A DNA stretch of 64,000 nucleotides from Hypericum androsaemum (Eukaryota; Streptophyta; Magnoliopsida; Malpighiales; Hypericaceae). The position numbers and the translations under genes are program-made. The stretch spans positions 13,885,106-13,949,105 of the forward strand of contig OZ023196.1 of NCBI GenBank assembly GCA_963995505.1, written 5' to 3'. Each line of letters opens with the position of its first letter. Position 1 is the first letter of the stretch. A model generated the notes under the pieces. That model ran no database searches. It saw only the letters and a program-made list of their open reading frames with translations, and was not told the DNA's origin. Of this stretch, positions 1 through 8,044 are shown piece after piece.

Positions 1-1245
1 ATAGCATTTGCTCTGGTAGAGGGTGAGAACACGGATAGTTGGCCGTGGTTCATGAAACAAGTCCGGAAGCACGTCACGCCTGGCCGACATGGAATATGTG
101 TTATTTCTGATCGACATGCTGGCATATTAAAGGCAATGAATACGGAGTATGGTTGGGGAGAAGACAGTGATACCGCCCATCGATATTGTCTTCAACACGT
201 AGCAAGCAATCTTAACAAACACTTCAAAAACGACGCCATGAGGAATGTCATGAAGATTGCAGGTGACATGCACAAATGTTTTGTAGTCTAAAACTATTTT
301 ACAAGTTGTTACTCCACATTTAATATTTTTACTATGTTGGTTGTAGGAATGCAAGCTCAACTGTGGAAGTTGGAAGCTAACATGCGAGAAATATGGAATG
401 TCTACCAGGAGGTCTTCAACTGGATGTATGAACAGGAATTGCCCAAGTGGAGCTTAGCGTGGGATGGCAGACGCCGATATGGTAACATGACGACGAATTT
501 TGCCGAGTGCGTAAATATGATCTTCAAAAAAGTTCGTCGTTTACCGGTGACGGCCTTGGTGGCAGAGACATTTAACAAGCTAACCGAATATTTTGAAGAG
601 AGATCAACTAAGTGTATGAAAGAGAGCTGTACTGGCAAAATATTGATGTCACAGAGGCTCCTAAACAGGTTGGAGCGGTGGGAGGGAAAGGCCAATGGAC
701 ATAGAGTGCGAGTTTCTGACAGTACAGTTGGATCGTACGAAGTTCGCACTGGGTACGATATGAGAAGACAAAAGGGGGACAGAAAGCATTCAGTTAATCT
801 TTCCACAGGATTTTGTGGCTGCGGCAAATTCCAGGCTTACCACTATCCGTGCTCACATGTGATGGCGTGTTGTACTGAACTTGGCATCGATTACAAGATA
901 TTTGTGGATAAGTATTATCGCCTGGAAACCACACAAGCTTGCTACCAACTGAAGTTTGTTCCTCTGGGCAATCCTAAATATTGGCCGTATCCTGAAGATC
1001 CTACGGTTGTAAGGCTCATTCCAGATGAAAGATTAGCGAGGGGTAGAGGACAGCCACGGAAGCGCATACATAATGAAATGGATACAGTGCCTTTCGTCCG
1101 CTGTACGCTCTGTAAAACAAGGGGTCACACAAAAGCCAATTGTACTAATATAAGAGCAGTTGCGGCGGCAAGAGTGGCTAAAGCAGCTAAAGCGGCAGCT
1201 GTATCCGTAGGGGCAAGTACGAGTAGACGCCGTCGTGGACGTTGA
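1..1245 (+). CDS. MULE (MuDR-type) transposase, C-terminal half
   Basis: Two exons are inferred, 1-262 and 347-1245, joined G|GA across an 84-bp GT..AG intron. The first exon covers part of the DDE core, including the second-aspartate region around ISDRHAGIL. The second exon ends with a SWIM zinc finger (CGCGKF...PCSHVMACC) and a CCHC zinc knuckle (CTLCKTRGHTKANC), then a basic Ala/Arg tail. This is the standard order of plant MuDR/FAR1-type transposases, which cut and paste the element at its terminal repeats. The N-terminal half lies left of the window, but residues encoded by 1-185 are also present in MULE B, whose ORF shows what the N-terminus looks like. No stop or frameshift is seen in this part. 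Confidence 0.9.
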
Positions 1246-1423
1246 ATTGTAATTAATTTTGAACTGAAAGGATTGTACTTTGTAATATTTTGTGAAACTC
1301 TATGTGGGTTGTGTTGAGTTTCTTTGTAACAGTCTGAAGTTTAAGTTACTCTATCTTAGCAGAATAATGACGCATTACACATTTTATGTATATATTTATT
1401 GTCATAATTGTTCAGGTGTGCCA

Positions 1424-3158
1424 ATGAGGAGAAGTGGCAAAGAGCCAATCGCACATGATGACGAAGAGCCGGAGCATCCTCAAATTGATTGGAATGCTCT
1501 ATGTGGTTCTAAGTTTGGGTATATTTTCAAACGATTACAGAGGTCATCCAACGATAGATCAGAAGTCCCTCCTCAGAAACCTACCAAAAGCAACTGTTAT
1601 TACAAGCTTGTCAAGCGAGATCCAGAACCGTGGAGTAGAGCCATGGACTTTCTGACAGTTGAAGGTATTCCGTATTTCTATATTGGATCACATAATATTT
1701 TTATTAAATTTTAATTTATTTTACAGGGATGATGATAGGAACCTGTTTTAAAGGGACAAGTATTCAGAGCTTCAAAAATACCTATAGTGGTACTACAGTT
1801 ATGTCGGTAAGAAATTTTACATTATCCTTTAATTTGAGTTAGCATCATAGTCAATTTTATAACAAGTATTTTGTATTTGCTTGTAGATGGTTGTAGAGGT
1901 GACCCGTTTTCAGCGTGTCGGAATTGGCGCACTTGCGACATTAAAGGTACAATTAAAAGAATTTTATTTATTCTTACATATTTATGTTATGTGAGAAAAT
2001 TTTTAAACTTTTAATATATTACAGGATTCTACAGGCAGTATTACTGGTACCATAAATGACTCTACCGGTCTTGTTGAAGCTGGATGTGTGTTGTTTCTTA
2101 AAAATGTGAGCATATCCTTTTTTTTTCTCAATAGTCCCAGATAGTTGTTTACTGATTTTCTGGTTCTTCAACAGGTAAAAGTTGACTCGTCCCCATACCC
2201 GAACAACAAATTATTTAGCATTACTGATGAATACGTGGTCAAAGTGTTCAAGAAAAATGGAGAATCTGATGAAGATTCCCAAGAACAAACTCGTCCAGCA
2301 CCATCCTATGATGGTCGTCGTCCTTATCCTCCAGCACCATATCCTGAGGGACGTGGTGCCGATTTGAAGGCACTATATGGCTCAGAGGCCTTTGAGTGGC
2401 TCCAAGAACAAAAGAGGTTAGAACTGCATAAAAAGGAAGCTGAAGCTAAATCAGCCCTTCGAAGGAAAGCCATACGAGCTGAAGCAGACCGCAAAGCCAA
2501 TGACATTTTCAACAATGAACCATGGACAACAGCTATTGAATTTGTTCTATCTCACGGTATTACGAAAATACTTATACATACTTGTTACTTACATTTATGG
2601 AGTATCTAATTTTTAAATTTTTTAGGTTTGATGTATGGAGCTAACGTTGATGGAGTATCTATTGAGGATGTAAAAACAATCTCTGAAAGCATCACAATTC
2701 CACAGGTAACATTTGTACATATATAAAAATTTTGCAATTTGCAAGTAATGTTATTGTTAACTAAGAGACTTGCAGATGGTTCTGTACGTGAAAAAGAAGA
2801 AACATGTATACGGCAATAGTTTCCGAGCAGTTTTTCAGGTATTATAATATAATATATTATTTATTTCTTAATCATATTTTTTAATTATCAAAGACTTCAT
2901 ATCTATAAATTTATGAAAGATCCTACTGGCGAAATCACGGGGAGTTTACAAGACATTGAGAGTACCTACTGTGATGGATGTGTGTTGCTAGTGAAAGATG
3001 TAAGCTTATATTATCATTACATCGTCGTCAGTAAATTATTTTAATATAATCATTGACCTAATTACGTATTTTTTGAACAGATTTATGTCTCGTATGAAGA
3101 AAATCGAATACATTTCAGTGTTGATCACGAGAATGTTAAACGAGTTTTCAAGGAATAG
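1424..3158 (+). CDS. Tandem OB-fold protein, HROB-like (DUF4539-type), carried by MULE A
   Basis: Eight exons are inferred: 1424-1667, 1727-1806, 1887-1946, 2025-2105, 2175-2556, 2626-2705, 2776-2838 and 2919-2999, followed by the 3' exon 3081-3158 ending in TAG. The protein is one domain repeated twice with matching intron positions and phases (repeat exons of 80/80, 60/63 and 81/81 bp). Each repeat has an EPW..A..F helix, then a beta-barrel signature: DSTGSITGTI and GCVLFLKNV in repeat 1, DPTGEITGSL and GCVLLVKDI in repeat 2. This matches the C-terminal OB-fold of HROB (homologous recombination OB-fold protein), which binds ssDNA and recruits MCM8-9. The repeats are joined by an acidic/proline linker and a basic coiled coil (about 2280-2510). 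The intron before exon 2919 lacks a usable in-frame AG. The ATG at 1424 follows a possible acceptor, so a noncoding 5' exon is possible. The RPA family is an alternative assignment. Confidence 0.6.
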
Positions 3159-3456
3159 TGGCAAATATGTCCCTACCGGAAATTCTGATGAGAATTGTGA
3201 CAACGTGTTGAGAAACATAAAGACATTTTTTTTATCTGTTATTTCAGATTGTTGTCATCCTATTTTAGTATTGCACTTCTTAGTTTTGTCATGTCGTATT
3301 TCCTTATACCGTACTTTGTTTAATATCTTGACGGCATACTTATCTAGAAAGGTATAACGTTTGAAAAGTTTCGAGAACTAAAACACAAATCATAAAAAAA
3401 GTGAAGTTAATACAGTCATAAAAGCATCCAACGAATGTCTAGTACAGAAGCATTAA
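3159..3456. other. Intergenic space between convergent MULE A genes
   Basis: About 300 AT-rich bases separate the stop of the OB-fold gene (+) from the stop of the PMD gene (-). They presumably hold both 3' UTRs and poly(A) signals. No ORF is supported here. Confidence 0.6.
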
Positions 3457-6304
3457 CTACTTCTTCTTCTTCTGAGGCTTCTCCTTTTGATGCTTATCTG
3501 CGTGAGCATTCGCCTTCCCCTTTCCCTTTCCAGGCACATTCAGGTGTCCTCCTGTAAAACATCGCACACCAGCCTCTCTAGCTCCCCGATTAGGCTGACG
3601 CCGGACCAGAGGTATTTCTTCATCCTCAAAATCGGTTGGATCGTCAAATGAAGAGTCACCACTACCATGAGTTGTAGTATCACGTGGCGAAGTCCTATTA
3701 TAAAATATCATACAAATTTATCAAAATCAACAAATTATGTTATCAACACAATAAAGCCATACAATCAATTCAAAATTTTTAAATAAAATTCATAATTTAC
3801 ACACACCAAATTGTAGAGAACCAACCTCTGTGTAGGTGTCTCAAATAGTTGGGATGTCTGTACACCAGACCGGGTCAAACCAAAACTGGACTGCGTGTCG
3901 GACATATAAGCCCCAGTTTGGGGCCAACCAAATATATTTTCCCTGAATAATGGATGAGCAGCGGAGGGGGCGACGCCGAAACCCGATCCGGAAGGGCCCA
4001 GTCCGTAAGAAAACGGATGCACAGACCTAGCTGCCGTTGTACCGTCTCCAATGAGAACACCCCTAATAACAAACCCAAAAATTTATATAATAATGAAATC
4101 AAAACAATTGAACATATTGTAATAAAATTCATAATTAATACCACACATTAAGATAAACAAATACCTCTGCCCAGGGGGAGTAAACAGCTGGGAATGCGGC
4201 ACCCCAGTGTGGGCTAGGCCGTAACTCGAGTGCTGGTGGGACGGCTGGGAAGCGGAGCCGGGGGTGCCAAAATCTGTGTGCTGGGAGAATGGATGAGAGG
4301 CGGAGGTATCCATGCTGAGAGACGTCACTGTGTTTGCTGGAATCTGCGATCTCGACCGATAATCTTCCCAGACCATGGGCTCCACTTGATAACCAGGTAC
4401 GAGCTCAGGCCGGGGTATTGGTTGCCGCTTGTTGAAAAGGGTGGTTTTGCGTCTCACGACAGATACCCTCTCTGATTGAGGAAGATCGTATGTCATGTGC
4501 TCCGCCAGTCCCACAGGTGCCTGGCTGTCGCGGAGACCTAGGTACCGTCTTTGCTCGCCGGCGAACCCAAGTGCAACCTGCGACAAATTCTGAATTTCTG
4601 AAATGTCTGAAGACCTGTGGCGTATATGCTCAACAACATCCGCCTACAAATAAAATTTTATTATCATTAGCATTGTGGAACATCGCTATTAAAATTAAAA
4701 TAGACAACATCTTTATTTAACATAGCTAAATTGACTTACACTCATGTGTAACATTGCGCTAGCAGGGCATGAATCGCCGAGTAATCTTCCTGTACCAATC
4801 CATATATCCATCATGATAATGGATATACGGCGATGTAGGTACTCCGTGATACACATATCTTGTCCGAAATTCCACCCAGATCTTCACATGGCCTTCGTAA
4901 ATAGCATTCCAATTTTGGCCAGTCTGACCCCGACCATCCACCACACTATGTGTCGCCTCATCGATCTCAGGGCTAGCCGGAATACCCTGGAGTAATCCGA
5001 ACTGTCGTAACACCCGATCAGGATAATGCCACTCCACATGTAAAAAGCATATCAACGGGACTCGTGCCAACCATAAGCCACAATCACGATGGCATATTGT
5101 CGGGAGATTGCTAAGAATCTCGTCGTTATACGGCATCCATACAACCTGTAACAAATGCACACAGTCGTAGCTCGTCCAAATGGTCATGGTTATATGTATG
5201 CAACACAGTATGATTTAAGTCAAAACTATTCATTAAAATTTAATAAACAAATTACTTACATCTGATTCTCTAAGCTCATCCAACCTGCGTCTGTAAACAG
5301 ATACGGTTGTTATTTTTTTGCTGGCCGCTCTGTTAAATTTTCCACTCCACCTGCACAGTGACATAAAAATATCACGTCAATTCTATAAGATTAATCAACG
5401 GCTACAGCGCATTAAGTAATAATTTGTACCTGATGCCCAGTGCTTGCCCAGGTTGTTGCACTGCCGGATTTAACAAAACCGGATGATTTGGGATGATCCG
5501 TTCCCAAGCCCACATACATATTAGCGTCATCGCCCCGGCAATAAGTGAACGTGTCGAGCTTGTGGCTCTACATAAATGGCTGTACGTGTGTGACAAACAC
5601 GCACTACCCCAGCTGTAAGAACCAATTGCCTCTACATTCTCTAGAAGTGGCAACCAGTATGTGTTCACCCTGGCATCACTAGACTCGGGAAAAAGAATGC
5701 ATCTGATAAGTCGCAATATGTTCGCTCGGACATATCATTTTACGACCTCATCACCAGCATCAATTGGGATAGTAGCAGGGTCAAAATGGTCCTCGAACCA
5801 TTTAAGGGCAATTTGGTTTTTCCAAACCATTCCAGGGGTATCTGCCGGGTCACTGCCAAATAGGCGTACGCAGAACTCGTGCCAATCAGGAGGTGTCTGC
5901 AACCCTGTTACTGGGTGACCATCGATAGGAAGCCCGAACAACACAGCAATGTCCTGAAGAGTAACTGTCATCTCACCCACAGGCATATGGAACGTATGGG
6001 TCTCCGGCCGCCACCGCTCCACCAAGGCTGTAACAAATGCTGTTTCGAGAACGACCCAGCCAATACACCACACATCCCAGAAACCTGCCTCCTTCATATA
6101 GGCTATAAAGGCCTCGTTCTGCACATGAGACACCGTCCATTTCCGTCGGTGTATCTTCAACAATGTGTCCTGATTATCGTTAATCCCTTCACGAACCTCA
6201 CGGTTCCACACGTCCTGAGAACGGTGCACATCCTGGTGCACTAATACCGACGTATCTAAGGGTCCTCCATTCCCTAGAAGATGCCCGTATGGCTGTGCAT
6301 CCAT
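3457..6304 (-). pseudogene. Plant mobile domain (PMD, aminotransferase-like) protein, damaged
   Basis: Reading leftward from ATG at 6304, six exons are inferred: 6304-5430, 5350-5260, 5145-4740, 4643-4165, 4062-3826 and 3694-3457. Exons 1-3 carry the PMD fold (PF10536): the GFWDVWCIGWV and FGLPIDG motifs, a WLPLLENVEAIGSYSWGSA block, then LICFLHVEWHYPDRVLRQFG. PMD proteins occur both as host silencing cofactors (MAIN/MAIL1) and as passengers in Mutator and gypsy elements. Two lesions are visible: an in-frame TGA at 5735-5737, and a frameshift just after RRFMPC (about 4760), where the frame leading to the exon 3 donor is shifted by one base. The tail ends in a lysine run. Exons 4 and 5 end with related S.YGL..TGV..SQLF..P.QR segments. 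No other function can be assigned. Confidence 0.82.
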
Positions 6305-6435
6305 ATCTAAACAACACAATAGACATATTAGAACATTATATACCAATATATTAACAAACTTAGCAAATCCAACAATGTTAAACATTGAACAATTAGAACA
6401 TTAATCAAAAAATTAATTAAAATAGCGTTATTACA
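6305..6435. other. AT-rich 5' flank of the PMD gene
   Basis: AT-rich sequence upstream of the PMD start, probably its promoter and 5' UTR. I see no distinct motif beyond A/T runs. Confidence 0.4.
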
Positions 6436-6645
6436 GACCATATTACGGTCACATTGTTTAACGGTCAAACCACTTGGACCTTATTTTGGTCAAACTGGCC
6501 GGCCGGACCATCTTTCGGTCAAACCGGTCGGACCATCTTTCGGTCAAACCGGTCGGACCATTTTTCGGTCAATTTGGTCTGATCAATTTTTTGGCCAAAC
6601 CGGTCAGACCGAAATTTTGGTCGCACCATTCGGACCAAATTTTTT
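6436..6645. repeat. GGTCAAACCGGTCGGACC subterminal repeats of MULE A
   Basis: Degenerate tandem copies of a ~25-bp unit such as TTTCGGTCAAACCGGTCGGACC. The ACCGGT and GGTC/GACC cores are palindromic, so each unit can pair with itself or its neighbours. A related GACCGGTCGGACC array lies at the same relative place in MULE B (14018-14125). Subterminal arrays like this are known as transposase-binding regions in several plant DNA transposons; that role here is inference. Confidence 0.7.
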
Positions 6646-6659
6646 TAAACCAATTATCT

Positions 6660-6785
6660 ACAAATTACAATTAACCAACATCAACAATTAACATCCCTCA
6701 AAAATAAAAAATATCAACAATTAACCAATTAACTAACAACAACAATTAACCAATTAACTAACATTCACAATTCACTAATTAAAAA
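6660..6785. repeat. CAACAATTAACCAATTAACTAA AT-rich repeats
   Basis: Imperfect short tandem repeats of AACAATTAACCAATTAACTA between the GGTC array and the G-rich array. No coding potential. Confidence 0.6.
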
Positions 6786-6825
6786 ATTTACCTAATACGA
6801 CGTCGGGGGCCGGACCGAGAGGCGG

Positions 6826-7268
6826 GCGAGCCGGCGAGCGGGGAGCGGGGGCGGGGGGCGGGGGGCGGGGGCGGGGAGCGGGGAGCAGGGGCGGGGGCGG
6901 GGAGCGGGGAGCGGGGGCAAGGAGCGGGGAGCGGGGAAGGCGAGCGGGGAGCGGGGAAGGCGAGCGGGGAGCGGGGGGCGGGGGCGGGGGGCGGGGGCGG
7001 GGGCAGGGAGCGGGGAGCGGGGGCGGGGGCGGGGAGCGGGGGCGGGGGCGGGGAGCGGGGAGCGGGGGCGGGGGCGGGGAGCGGGGGCGGGGGGTCGGAG
7101 CGGGGAGCGGGGGCGGGGGCAGGGAGCGGGGGCGGGGGGTCGGAGCGGGGAGCGGGGAGCGGGGGCGGGGGCGGGGAGCGGGGGCGGGGAGCGGGAGCGG
7201 GAGCGGGAGCGGGGAGCGGCGAGCAGGGAGCGGCGAGGCGAGCGGGAGCGGGGAGCGGCGAGGCGAGC
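6826..7268 (+). repeat. G-rich minisatellite (GCGGGGAGCGGGGGCGGGG)
   Basis: About 440 bp made almost only of GGGG/GGGGG runs separated by C, AGC or GC on the + strand. Every short stretch contains four or more G-runs with 1-3-base spacers, the definition of a G-quadruplex motif. It gives long proline/alanine/arginine open frames on the minus strand that are composition artefacts. It is compositionally unlike the AT-rich DNA on both sides and lies between the PMD gene and the terminal repeat. It has no counterpart in MULE B. Confidence 0.9.
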
Positions 7269-7309
7269 GAGCGGGACAGACGGGAAGGCGATATCGGGGA
7301 CGGGAGTGT

Positions 7310-7706
7310 GAGCGACGGAAAAAGTCGGATTTTGGTATTTATATGGACCGAAATCCGACTTTTTTTGTTGGATCTTGTTATACCGGACCAAGATCCGACA
7401 AAAAAAGTCGGATCTTGGTCATCCGACAACGGTCAGATCTTGGACCAAGATCCGACTTTTTTAGTCGGATATATCATCCGAGAAAAACGGTCGGATCTTG
7501 GACCAAGATCCGACCTTTTTAGTCGGATATATCATCCGACTAAAAAAGTCAGATCTTGGTCATCCGACAAAAAAAGTCGGATCTTGGTCCAAGATCCGAC
7601 TTTTTTCGGCGTCCGTGCCACGTGGACACCGTCCCCGCAATACTTTCAAATCGGACGCTTTTTTCACAAAAAAGGGTGAATAGTAACACCATTCAGAAAA
7701 AAACCC
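7310..7706. repeat. Right terminal repeat of MULE A with nested hairpins
   Basis: Contains at least five inverted pairs of AAGTCGGATCTTGG / CCAAGATCCGACTT, separated by TATATCATCCGA spacers. It ends in TTTTTTCACAAAAAAGGG, AATAGTAACACCATTCAG and A-run-CCC. The last 227 bp (7480-7706) are nearly identical to 14639-14866, in the same orientation. The pairs can fold into a series of perfect hairpins. Confidence 0.85.
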
Positions 7707-7820
7707 TCCACAACCTAGCCCCAGTGCTAAGATAATAAAAACAATCCACTCAAGTTAGTTCTTCTTTTCCTTCAATTAACCTGCCGACAACCAAGTGGTT
7801 GCACTAGGCATCGATCAGTA

Positions 7821-7981
7821 ATGCATTTTCGAAGTGACAACTAAATCGTCCAGGGCCATTCATAATGATCAAATCAAAAGTCTTGGTCCCCTGGCAAAAT
7901 AATTCCGCATCGGAAAGCATGTCCCGGAAAAGGAGCCAAAGTATAGTCTATATATATATATATATTATGTATCTGTTTAAG
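7821..7981 (+). promoter_or_regulatory. RLK1 promoter module and TATA box
   Basis: A block shared by all RLK copies (AAATCGTCCAGGGCCATTCA, AAGTCTTGGTCCCCTGG, CCGGAAAAGGAGCCAAAGTA), ending in a (TA)n tract at 7950-7967 that fits a TATA box. The MULE A end is only ~115 bp further upstream. A transcript starting ~30 bp after the TA tract would exclude the in-frame ATGs at 7865 and probably 7982, favouring the start at 8045. Confidence 0.65.
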
Positions 7982-8044
7982 ATGCGGATATCATTTCCAT
8001 CAAGACAGAAACTAGCTCCAGCAACCAAAATCTCTAAAGATCCA

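Larger units (their letters stand above)
1..7706 (+). mobile_element. Mutator-like element A (MULE A), right part
   Basis: A large class II element whose left end lies outside the window. In order it holds a MULE transposase (+), a tandem OB-fold gene (+), a PMD pseudogene (-), GGTC-rich subterminal repeats, a G-rich minisatellite and a terminal repeat full of hairpins. The right end is set at AAAACCC (7706) because the last ~227 bp match the end of MULE B at 14639-14866, after which the flanks differ. Outer bases read inward begin GGGTTTTT, a common MULE terminus. The flank from 7707 is the RLK upstream region also seen near 15528, so the element inserted into an RLK promoter. The 9-bp target duplication cannot be checked without the left end. 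Confidence 0.85.

Noticed and set aside
1424..3158. Assignment as replication protein A large subunit
   Set aside because: The D(S/P)TG.ITG and GCVL..K(N/D)(V/I) pattern and the EPW helix fit HROB better, and RPA's zinc motif is absent. Kept as an alternative.
6788..7429. Proline/alanine/arginine-rich ORFs of about 200 codons on the minus strand
   Set aside because: They are the complement of the G-rich minisatellite. All frames stay open because the repeat has no stop triplets, and the peptide is low complexity.
7865..8044. Longer N-terminus for RLK1 from ATG 7865
   Set aside because: It lies before the TATA tract, is not shared with the paralogues, and would bury the signal peptide 60 residues inside.
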